DNA of 25,584 nucleotides from Gammaproteobacteria bacterium (GTDB lineage Bacteria > Pseudomonadota > Gammaproteobacteria > Thiohalobacterales > Thiohalobacteraceae), in assembly GCA_016214925.1 (NCBI GenBank), contig JACRMO010000070.1:1-25584 (forward strand), written 5' to 3'. The notes beneath the pieces were generated by a model, which was not told the DNA's origin, made no database searches, and worked only from the letters and a program-made list of their open reading frames with translations. Both the position numbers and the translations under genes were made by a program. Below are positions 18,614 through 25,584 of the stretch, one piece after another. Position 1 is the stretch's first letter. Each line of letters starts with the position of its first letter.

Positions 18614-19669
18614 ATGAGGGTCAACCACGTCGGCGCGCTCTGTGCCCGCACATTAGCACTTGCGATGTTCTCGGTGATTGCCACGCCACAGGCAACTGCC
18701 AGCCCAGTGACTGTGCGCCGAGTCACCATTCCGAACAACCCAGCCCCGTCCACGGTGATAAATGCCAATTTTTCAGCCGTTGCAAGAGCGGTGAATAATA
18801 ACAATGCACGCATTGTGTCCCTGGAAAGACAACTGGCTGCTCTTCAAACTGCAAATGCACGCGTTGCAGACTTGGAAGCTCAAGTGGCGGATCTTCAAGC
18901 GGTCGATGCCAATCGCAATAAGGCTTCTGTAGTCGGCACCTACCGCATCGTCGCAAACTACCGCGGCCGCATCATCAATTACAATGCTTGGTTTGGGGAT
19001 TTCGATTCCTCGAACCAGTGGTCCGGCAGCACGATCGGCACTCTAACCTTCGATGCCGAGGGTAATGTGACCGTGGATGTCGACACCCATGAGACGGAGT
19101 TGACGGAATATCTGGCTTACTCTCGAGTTGTCAATGAAGGGCATGAAGCGGGGCCCTATGTAAAACACACCTTAGGCCCGTCTCCAGCCAATCAGCACGA
19201 AAATTCGGTAGGCACTTATGAGCTAAACGGCTCTACGCTCACCGTGACGTTCCCTGGCGAGCCTCCCGCGACTGGAAACGTAAGCGCCAACGGCGAAGTG
19301 GTGGTCATACCGAACCACTCCTTTGAAGATTTGGGCGACACCAAAAAGGATGGGGATTCAATAACTGTCGCTGTGCGGGAAAATCAGGCGCCTTCATTCG
19401 CAAGCCAGAGTGTTGACTGTGATTATCAGAACAGAGTCTGTAGCCCGCTAGTTTATTCTGACGCGGACAATGATCATTTATTTTTCAGTATTGTAGGAGG
19501 CGATATGCAGGGATTTACAATTAATGATCTCGGAATCATTCATCGTGAAAATACCGATTTGGCATTTGCATGCTTGATTGTAGAAGTTAGCGATAGAAAA
19601 CTGGGGGGCACGGTTAAAGCAATGGTGAGTACGGGTGGGTCCCTTAATAATTGCGGTACTGTAAATTAA
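18614..19669 (+). CDS. Secreted coiled-coil protein with beta-rich C terminus
   Basis: A 351-residue protein starting at ATG 18614 (GAGGAG 7 bases upstream; a GTG at 18596 is less likely). A signal peptide ends near ATAS. Next comes PSTVINANFSAVARAVN, a motif often found just before trimeric coiled coils, and a heptad stretch (about 66-98, LERQLAALQTANARVADLEA and following). The middle (about 105-255) is beta-rich, with VVGTYRI and VGTYELNGSTLTVTF elements like a lipocalin or surface-domain fold. The end (about 257-351) contains NQAPSF and YSDADNDHLFF, resembling a cadherin-like repeat with four cysteines. The last 240 bp are clearly AT-richer than the rest. Surface or extracellular placement is likely; function unknown. 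Confidence 0.75.
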   Translation: MRVNHVGALCARTLALAMFSVIATPQATASPVTVRRVTIPNNPAPSTVINANFSAVARAVNNNNARIVSLERQLAALQTANARVADLEAQVADLQAVDANRNKASVVGTYRIVANYRGRIINYNAWFGDFDSSNQWSGSTIGTLTFDAEGNVTVDVDTHETELTEYLAYSRVVNEGHEAGPYVKHTLGPSPANQHENSVGTYELNGSTLTVTFPGEPPATGNVSANGEVVVIPNHSFEDLGDTKKDGDSITVAVRENQAPSFASQSVDCDYQNRVCSPLVYSDADNDHLFFSIVGGDMQGFTINDLGIIHRENTDLAFACLIVEVSDRKLGGTVKAMVSTGGSLNNCGTVN

Positions 19670-19733
19670 CAGCTTGCTGAAAATGGAAAATGACACCATC
19701 AGTATTCAACAAGCACAATAAAAGGTAACGATC

Positions 19734-20204
19734 ATGATCAACAACGCACTGAAGGAATTTGTTCCGGCCTGTTTGGGCGTCCTGCTGGGCGTGTTCGCAC
19801 CACTGCTGGCGCAGGCCACTTGCACGCAGGCCGATCTCGCGGGTACTTGGTATGCGATGTTTGTTGATGGCGACGTGATACAAAGTGAGTTTAACTCCAC
19901 CGTCCGCTGCAAGGTCGTGGTCAGTTCGACGGGCGCCGTCACCGCCAACAGCACGGGCTGCAAGGCCAGAACGAGTAATGACGCCGGTACGGGCGTCATC
20001 AATAGAACGGTAGCGATAACGGGCGGATCGCTTACCGTCAACTCCAGTTGCGCGATCAGCGGCAGGTTGGGTATTAACGACGGGGCGGGTAACACGACGC
20101 TCACCGTTCAATATGCGCAGATGGCCAGGGATAAAAATACCTTCGCCTTCACGATCTACCACGACGGCGACGGCGCGTCTTTTGGCGAGGCGGTCAAGCA
20201 ATAA
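19734..20204 (+). CDS. Secreted four-cysteine protein, paralog 2
   Basis: A 156-residue paralog of the protein at 18030. A signal peptide (1-27, ending LLAQA) precedes TCTQADLAGTWYAMF. The four mature cysteines C30, C59, C76 and C106 match those of paralog 1 in order and spacing, apart from a 9-residue insertion before the last. Both end in AVKQ. AAAGG lies about 9 bases before ATG 19734. It follows the coiled-coil gene by 64 bp on the same strand, so the three genes probably form one secreted set. No enzyme motif is seen; binding or structural roles are possible. Confidence 0.75.
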   Translation: MINNALKEFVPACLGVLLGVFAPLLAQATCTQADLAGTWYAMFVDGDVIQSEFNSTVRCKVVVSSTGAVTANSTGCKARTSNDAGTGVINRTVAITGGSLTVNSSCAISGRLGINDGAGNTTLTVQYAQMARDKNTFAFTIYHDGDGASFGEAVKQ

Positions 20205-20233
20205 CGCCGTCGCCTCGTAGCAGGGTGTCGCCA

Positions 20234-20292
20234 GGGACGGGGGAAAACGGGGACAGATTGTCTGAGGGATTAAATATTATTCCCTCCGTCCC
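20234..20292. repeat. REP-like hairpin element
   Basis: GGGACGG (20234-20240) pairs with CCGTCCC (20286-20292). Inside, GAGGGA (20264-20269) pairs with TCCCTC (20281-20286), an alternative to the outer stem. The ACGGGGACAGATT core resembles repeats mobilised by Y1-type (REP-associated) transposases in proteobacteria. No transposase is present in the window. Confidence 0.4.
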
Positions 20293-20327
20293 ACTTTACG
20301 GTTCATTTCGATGCGGGGTTTGGTCAT
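20277..20327 (-). pseudogene. Truncated duplicate of the Rdx gene start
   Basis: ATG 20327 encodes MTKPRIE, identical to the first seven residues of the Rdx protein at 16125, then runs into unrelated sequence (MNRKVGRRE) and stops at 20277. The upstream sequence is also shared with the intact copy. It has no CxxC motif and cannot be functional. Confidence 0.75.
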
Positions 20328-20366
20328 GGTCGTGCTTCCGAGTGCGATGCGGGTGAGGGAAGTATA
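20305..20366. repeat. Direct repeat, right copy (island boundary)
   Basis: This matches 16103-16166 in the same orientation. Together the two copies bracket the LuxR-type gene, the leader, the two four-cysteine paralogs and the coiled-coil gene. It ends 45 bp before the end of the broken barrel gene. Confidence 0.85.
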
Positions 20367-20410
20367 CCCTCCCTCATCCCGCCCAAACCCCACGACGCGC
20401 CCGGCTTACA

Positions 20411-22554
20411 CTAGAAATCCGCGCGATACCCCAGATACACGAAGTAGGCCTGTGTATCCTCGGTGGCATCGCTCAGCTGGCGGGCGGACCATTCGCCGCC
20501 GGTCTCCAGTTCGAAGCGGTAACGCTTGCGCCACAGATAATCCACCAGCATCGATGGCGCGTAGATCCACTGATCGGTGTCGCCGGGTTGGTTGACCCGG
20601 TAGTCGACGCGCATGCGCGGATTCACGCGCCAGGCGGTGTTGATCGGGTAACGTTCGTTAAGGGACACCGAAGTGGTATCCGAGGTGCTGGCATCGGAGT
20701 AGCGCAAGCCGAACAGCGTGATGTCGCCGTCCTTAAGCAGAGTGCTGCCGATCAATTGCGCATTGTAGTAATACTCGTTGCCGGTACTGGGCATGGCCTC
20801 GACGCCGCCCGAGGCCGGCGTGCTGCCCATCCTGTACAACGTCCAGCCCAACCGCGGCAGCCCGCGCGGCGGCCAGACCGTCACCCTCACCGGCCGGTAC
20901 TTCACCAGGAATCCACGCCCTGACCCTGAATAGCGTTGTACGTGGTCAGGATCGGACTCTCCCGGATATCGATGGTCGCGTTCAGGGTGTACTGGTTCGG
21001 CAGATTCCAGTTGCCGAGCAGCAGCAGGGTGTTGAGCTGCATGTAGGAGATGTCGTAGTCGACGTAGCTCAACAAGGATTTGACCGGATCGAAATAACGC
21101 GCCTCGCCACCGACGCTGCGGCGGTCGAGAATACTGTCGACCTGCTGCTCGATGATAAAGGCGACGAAGTCCCAGGCCTCGGCGTAGGTGCCCAGATCGG
21201 CACTGAGACCATAAAAATAACGATCTGTCTGTACATTGTCCTTGGACGAATCCACCGGGAAGCCGCTTACGGCGTTGAGCTTGACGGTCGGTTTCCATTG
21301 GTAACTCAACAGTCCGCCGTCGAACCTGCCGAGTACACCGCCGGTGTTGCGGGTCTGACGACCGAAACGTCCACCGACATCGCGCTGGGTATCCTGGACA
21401 TCGGCATACAGGCTGGTCACGCGGCTGATGTCGCCCTGGCCTTCACATTCATCGAGGAAGTCCACCTCATAACCACCCGTGGCACGTGTCTGTATCTCCA
21501 GAGGCCCACCGCGACGCCGCGCATTGAAATCCAGGTCGTTGGACAGCGAGGACATGTTCACACGGGTCTCGTCGGTACGCGCATTGGTGAAGTTGTCCTC
21601 CTCGACGATATGGCTGGTGTCGCGCCGATAGAACTGCGAGAAATTGCCGGAATACTCCCAGGCCGATTCCTCGGCGCCGGCTTCCGCACCTGCCTCGCGC
21701 AGCTTGCCCTGCGGTGCCTGTCGTGCCGTGACCAGACCGGACAGACGTTGGCGCACCCGCTCCGCGCCATCGCCGACGGGATACGTTTGCAGATAGCGCT
21801 CGTATTCCATCTTGGCCTGCGCCGCCTGACCGTTGCGCTCGCGCGCCAGGCCAAGATATTCCTGGGCATCTTGATGTTTGCCGGTATCCTGGTGTTGCAG
21901 GATCTTGGTGTAGATCTGAATGGCCTGCGGGTAGTTTCCGCCAGACATGGCTTGGCGCGCTTCTTCCAGCAAGGATTTCAAACGGTCTTCTGGCAGAGCG
22001 GGCAACGTCGGAATGATCTCTGGGTGTGGCTTCGATATGCCAGGCGTCGGTTCTGCCGGTGTCGGCGCGGTCGGTGGTGGCGCGGGGACTTCCACCTTGG
22101 GCAACAAAATGCTCAGGCTACGGGCATCGGGACTGGGTTGCACCTCGAAATCGGTGACCTTTTTGAAATAAATGCCGATCTGGACGCCGCGGTCCGTGCC
22201 GCCCTCATAGCGCATCTGTTGCAAAGGAACGCCCGGCGTGGGTGTCCAGTTCAATGTTTCCGGGTGCGCGAAGTCGACGTCCGTGGTTTGCGAAGTCACC
22301 AAGGGACGCAATTGCAATACGATCTTGTCGCCGTTCGACTGCGGGGCATGGTTGATGTATTGCAACGGCACGTTGAAGTCGATACGAATCCGCGTCCGTT
22401 CGCCGGAGGTGTCGATCTCGACCTGATCGACAATATGCGTGTCTGCTGCCCAGGCTGGCGCCCCGACCGGCAGCAGCCAGCCGAGCGTCAGCAAGAGCAG
22501 GAGTCGCTGCACCCATCCGAGGGTATTCAATCCGGCGAATTTCTTATACGACAT
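20411..22554 (-). pseudogene. AMIN-like/TPR/outer-membrane beta-barrel protein, interrupted
   Basis: The first frame (22554-20902, 550 residues) has a signal peptide ending AWA at 36, an AMIN-like beta domain (about 38-152), a Pro-rich linker, TPR-like helices (about 190-275) and a beta-rich part from 300 onward. It stops at TTYNAIQGQGVDSW. The barrel resumes in another frame at 20821 (TPASGGVEAMPSTGNE) and runs 136 residues to YFVYLGYRADF; the terminal Phe and alternating aromatics are typical of outer-membrane barrels. From memory of relatives, about 50 residues between the two parts are missing, and the gap holds about 86 bp of unrelated sequence. ATG 22554 has AGGGAG 9 bases upstream. It is 40 bp downstream of the 33-heme cytochrome gene, so the intact form would be its porin partner. 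Confidence 0.8.
20823..20906 (+). other. IPT/TIG-like coding fragment inserted antisense
   Basis: Read on the plus strand, this stretch encodes 28 residues including LYNVQPNRGSPRGGQTVTLT and then GRYFT. It fits the IPT/TIG (Ig-like) pattern of P, G, GG, VT, G and F positions. It fills almost exactly the gap between the two barrel reading frames (20822-20907). There is no start codon, and the frame hits TAG shortly after. It is probably a fragment of another gene. Confidence 0.5.
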
Positions 22555-22594
22555 TCTATTGTTCTCCCTTGTTGCTTCCTATAGTTCGCCCGAC

Positions 22595-25000
22595 TCAGCG
22601 GTCCCAGGTCCGGGTTGAATGACAGCTACCGCAGTCCTGAGTGGTCCTGGGATGGTCGCGTGGTTTGCCCTCGGCGATGGTGCCGTTGTGGCAGTACGTG
22701 CAGTTGCCGAGTACGTCGTTGTGATCGACGCGTCGGACCGGGCTCCAAGCGATGTTGCTATGGCAATCCGCGCACAGGTTGTTGGTGCTTGGATGCTGAA
22801 CCGGCTTGCCGGTGGCGGTGAGGCCGTTATGGCAACTCACGCAGTTGGTGCTCGCGGTACTGTGATCGAACGAGGCCGGCAGCCACGCGCGGGTGCTGTG
22901 GCAGGTATCGCACTGCGCCGTGGTCGGCACATGGTTGACGGGCTTGCCAGGCGCGCGGGTGCCGTTATGGCACGTCGAGCAGGTGCCGGGCGTGACGCTG
23001 TTGTGATCGAACACCGCCGGCGACCAGGCGACTGTGGTGTGGCAATCGTCGCAGAGGTTGTTGGTCGGCAGATGGTTGGCCGTCTTACCTGGTGCGGTAG
23101 TGCCGTTATGGCAGCTCGCGCAGGTACCGATGACCGCACTATGGTCGACGCGCGTGACCGCCCAACTTGTCGTGCGATGGCAGTCCGCGCACATGTTGGT
23201 GGTGGCGATATGCCGTGCGTTCTTGCCCGGCGCGGTGGTGCCGTTGTGGCAACTCGCGCAGTTGGTGCTGGCATTGCTGTGGTCAAACACGGCGTTTGCC
23301 CAGTTGCTGGTGTTGTGGCAATCGTCGCAGGTGTTGCCGCTGGCGATGTGGTTGGCCGGTTTGCCCGGTGCAGTCGTGCCGTTGTGACAACTCGAACAGG
23401 AGCCGATCACCGCCGTGTGATCGACGCGCGTCACCGGGCTCCAGCCGCTGGTGCGGTGGCAGTCCGCGCACATAGTGGTGGTGGCGATATGTCGTGCGTT
23501 CTTGCCCGGCGCGGTCGTGCCGTTATGGCAGCTCGCGCAGTTGGTGCTGGCATTACTGTGGTCGAACACGGCGTTCGCCCAGTTGCTGGTGTTGTGGCAG
23601 TTGTCGCAGGTGTTGCCGCTGGTGATGTGGTTGGCCGGCTTGCCCGGTGCGGTCGTACCGTTATGGCAGCTCGAACACGTGCCGACCACCGCCGCGTGGT
23701 CGACGCGTGTCACTGGACTCCAGCCGCTGGTGCGGTGGCAGTCCGCGCAGGCATTCGTGGAGGCGATATGCCGCGCCGGTTTACCTGTGGCCGGGCGGCC
23801 GTTATGACAGCTTGCACAGTTGCTGCTGGCATTGCTGTGGTCGAAGTTGGCGGAGGACCAATTGCTGGTGGTGTGGCAGTTGTCACAGGTGTTGCCGCTG
23901 GCGATGTGGTTGGCCGGCTTGCCGGGTGCCGTTGAGTTGTTATGGCAACTCGCGCAGGTACCGAGCACAGCCGCGTGGGCGACACGCGTGACCGGACTCC
24001 AACCACTGATGCGGTGACAGTCGGCACAGGCACTGGTGGTCTGAATATGTCGTGCGGGTTTACCGGGCGCCGAACGGCCGTTGTGGCAACTCGCGCAATT
24101 GGCGCTACCGCTGGGGTGAGCGAATGTGGCGGAAGCCCAATTGCCGGTGGTGTGACAATCCTCGCAGGCGTTGCCACTGGCAATGTGATTGGCCGGTTTA
24201 CCCGGCGCGCCAGTGCCATTGTGGCAACTCGAACACATACCCATCACGGCGCTGTGGTCGACGCGCGTGACCGCCCAGCCGCCGATGTGATGGCAACTTT
24301 CGCAGCGGTTGCTGCTCTGGATATGCCCGGACGGCTTGCCCGCCGCCTTGGAGCCGTTATGGCAGCTCGCGCAATTGCCGCTGACGCCGTTGTGATCGAA
24401 GCGGGCAGCGGCCCAGCTGTTGGAGTTGTGGCAGGTTTCGCACGTATTACTGCTTTGAATATGATTGGCGGTCTTGCCGGTGGCGGTGGTGCCGTTGTGG
24501 CAGCTGGCGCAATTGCCGCTGACGCTGCTGTGATCGAACTGTGCCGACGACCAGCTGGTGGTGGTATGGCAGGTCTCGCAATTGTTGCCGCTGGCGATGT
24601 GGCTGGACGATTTGCCCGGCGCGATGCTGCCATTGTGACAACTGCTGCAGGCACCCATCACCGCCGAGTGATCGATGCGGGCGACCTGACTCCAGCTCAA
24701 CGTGGTATGGCAGTTGTCGCAACTGTCCAGCACCGTCATGTGCTTCGACGGTTTGATGGTGGCGGTCACCTGGCTGCCGCTGGTATGACAGCTGGAACAG
24801 CGGGTTGGCGTGCCCGTGAAGTTCGCATTGATATGGCAACTCTCGCAATCAGTGCGCTGGTGGGCGCCGGTCAGCGGGAAGCCGGTCGAGAAGTGATCGA
24901 ATCGCTTGTTCACTGCCGCGTGTGTCGGCAATGCGCACAGCAGACACAACAGGGCGGTCAGCATCAGACTTGAACGGCGAAGCATACGCAACAGACTCAT
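22595..25000 (-). CDS. Secreted multiheme c-type cytochrome with 33 CxxCH motifs
   Basis: An 801-residue exported protein (signal peptide about 1-28, ending THAA). I count 33 CxxCH heme sites. The N-terminal part, with FDHFSTGFPLTGAH and two sites, resembles modules of the upstream cytochrome. The remainder is about 15 tandem units of 46-47 residues, each with two hemes: CxSCHNGTxAPGKPxNHI, then CxxCHxTxxW and a DHS. Every unit offers two extra histidines (DH and NH/RH), enough for bis-histidine ligation of each heme. Such proteins carry electrons over long distances at or beyond the outer membrane. ATG 25000 overlaps the upstream cytochrome stop (ATGA), so translation is coupled. An upstream in-frame start at 25051 is rejected because it delays the signal peptide. 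Confidence 0.92.
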   Translation of the reverse strand: MSLLRMLRRSSLMLTALLCLLCALPTHAAVNKRFDHFSTGFPLTGAHQRTDCESCHINANFTGTPTRCSSCHTSGSQVTATIKPSKHMTVLDSCDNCHTTLSWSQVARIDHSAVMGACSSCHNGSIAPGKSSSHIASGNNCETCHTTTSWSSAQFDHSSVSGNCASCHNGTTATGKTANHIQSSNTCETCHNSNSWAAARFDHNGVSGNCASCHNGSKAAGKPSGHIQSSNRCESCHHIGGWAVTRVDHSAVMGMCSSCHNGTGAPGKPANHIASGNACEDCHTTGNWASATFAHPSGSANCASCHNGRSAPGKPARHIQTTSACADCHRISGWSPVTRVAHAAVLGTCASCHNNSTAPGKPANHIASGNTCDNCHTTSNWSSANFDHSNASSNCASCHNGRPATGKPARHIASTNACADCHRTSGWSPVTRVDHAAVVGTCSSCHNGTTAPGKPANHITSGNTCDNCHNTSNWANAVFDHSNASTNCASCHNGTTAPGKNARHIATTTMCADCHRTSGWSPVTRVDHTAVIGSCSSCHNGTTAPGKPANHIASGNTCDDCHNTSNWANAVFDHSNASTNCASCHNGTTAPGKNARHIATTNMCADCHRTTSWAVTRVDHSAVIGTCASCHNGTTAPGKTANHLPTNNLCDDCHTTVAWSPAVFDHNSVTPGTCSTCHNGTRAPGKPVNHVPTTAQCDTCHSTRAWLPASFDHSTASTNCVSCHNGLTATGKPVQHPSTNNLCADCHSNIAWSPVRRVDHNDVLGNCTYCHNGTIAEGKPRDHPRTTQDCGSCHSTRTWDR
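23220..23777. repeat. Tandem 279-bp four-heme super-repeat
   Basis: Within the 33-heme gene, 23220-23498 and 23499-23777 are closely similar copies exactly 279 bp (93 residues, four hemes) apart. For example, the protein text NTSNWANAVFDHSNASTNCA occurs in both. Weaker copies continue on either side. The array has evidently grown by duplication of this four-heme unit. Confidence 0.75.
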
Positions 25001-25584
25001 GGTTGCACCCTCACATTTTCGAACGATTCCTGATCGTGGCAACGCTCGCACTGCCTGCCGAAACGACCGCGGTGTTTGTCGTCGGCCGCATGGCAGGCGA
25101 CACAGAGTTTCGACTGATCGAATTCATGACCCTTTAGCGGGTCGCGATGGCACGCTTGGCAGACCAGCCCACTATGGGCACCTTCAAGTCTGAAGTCGGT
25201 GGCGATGTCGTGATCGAACTGCCAGAACGCCCAGCCATTCGGGTTGTGACAGCGCGCGCAGTCGTCACCAAGCGTACGTTTGTGTACATCGCTCTCGGCG
25301 TGACAATCATTGCAGCGCATGGCGACATCCTGGAACGTCGTCGACGCATGGCATTCCTCGCAGGGCGCGGTGGCGTGCAGGCCGATCAGCGGGAAGCGGG
25401 TCAGGTCGTGGTCGAACACTACTTCGTCGCCCCAGCCGCTTTCCTTGTGGCAGCGGGCGCAATCCTCGCCCTGCTTGCCGCGATGCACGTCGTCGGCGCG
25501 ATGACAGGCGATACAGCCGGTCTCGAGTTTGTCGGTGAGATTGCCGCGATGGCAGGTCTTGCACAGGACTTCCTTGTGCTTGCC
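24997..25584 (-). CDS. Multiheme c-type cytochrome, C-terminal part (runs off right edge)
   Basis: The frame is open from the window edge (codon 25584-25582) for 195 residues to TGA at 24997-24999. It has nine CxxCH sites: CKTCH, CIACH, CARCH, CEECH, CNDCH, CARCH, CQACH, CVACH and CERCH. Modules such as FDHDLTRFPLIGLH and VHKRTLGDDCARCH are typical of the repeated cytochrome c3-like family found in metal- and sulfur-cycling bacteria. There is no start or signal peptide in view, so the total heme number is unknown. A GTG at 25488 lies within the frame and is not the start. It is co-transcribed and translationally coupled with the 33-heme gene, and probably supplies it with electrons from the periplasm. 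Confidence 0.9.
   Translation of the reverse strand, partial: GKHKEVLCKTCHRGNLTDKLETGCIACHRADDVHRGKQGEDCARCHKESGWGDEVVFDHDLTRFPLIGLHATAPCEECHASTTFQDVAMRCNDCHAESDVHKRTLGDDCARCHNPNGWAFWQFDHDIATDFRLEGAHSGLVCQACHRDPLKGHEFDQSKLCVACHAADDKHRGRFGRQCERCHDQESFENVRVQP

Noticed and set aside
21298..22584. 428-codon plus-strand frame opposite the barrel gene
   Set aside because: It is antisense to a protein with clear AMIN-like, TPR and barrel features and has no domain of its own.
22619..23935. Long open frame on the plus strand opposite the 33-heme cytochrome gene
   Set aside because: It is Val/Ala/Arg-rich antisense of the CxxCH repeats; the open length comes from the repeated, GC-rich codons of the real gene.
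22595..25000. Tandem repeats considered as a CRISPR array
   Set aside because: The repeats are long, in frame, contiguous and encode CxxCH heme motifs; there are no short identical repeats separated by unique spacers.

Overview
The window looks like chromosomal DNA of a GC-rich gammaproteobacterium, probably one with a redox-active or lithotrophic lifestyle. Supporting signs are YaeQ, RhlE- and DeaD-type helicases, a MotA/MotB-type stator, dispersed REP-like hairpins, and a locus of very heme-rich secreted cytochromes. This assignment is inference from gene content; there is no rRNA or tRNA in the window.

Left part (1-9145). An exported-protein operon on the minus strand holds a SoxB/5'-nucleotidase-like periplasmic metallophosphoesterase, a HupE/UreJ-family membrane protein and the start of a third exported protein. 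A YkgJ-type cysteine-cluster protein follows on the plus strand. Next, on the minus strand, a PhnD-like periplasmic binding protein overlaps a membrane histidine kinase by 14 bp, with no response regulator nearby. After that come a membrane-anchored J-domain protein and a radical SAM protein whose B12-binding domain appears to have lost its core.

Middle part (9146-16400). A MotA-type stator gene, with a possible sigma-54 promoter, is followed by a motB gene broken by a small deletion and frameshift in its OmpA domain. Then come yaeQ, a perfect 26-bp REP-like inverted repeat, divergent DEAD-box helicase genes (deaD and rhlE), and a small Rdx/SelW-like CxxC protein.

Island (about 16167-20304). 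A LuxR-type regulator is followed by a plus-strand set of small secreted proteins. These are two four-cysteine paralogs ending in AVKQ on either side of a coiled-coil secreted protein. A 30-codon leader ORF precedes them, and both the leader and the first paralog have their Shine-Dalgarno sequences inside hairpins. The island is flanked by about 62-bp direct repeats carrying the start of the Rdx gene; the left copy is intact and the right copy is a truncated remnant.

Right part (20411-25584). A minus-strand electron-transfer operon contains a cytochrome with at least 9 hemes (cut by the window edge), a secreted cytochrome with 33 CxxCH motifs in 801 residues (ATGA overlap between the two), and an AMIN-like/TPR/outer-membrane beta-barrel protein. 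Together these resemble a porin-cytochrome conduit carrying electrons across the outer membrane. The barrel gene is broken: about 86 bp encoding an IPT/TIG-like peptide on the opposite strand sits where an internal barrel segment should be.

Three genes (the radical SAM gene, motB and the barrel gene) therefore have internal losses. This could be real gene decay or local assembly error, and raw reads are needed to tell which.
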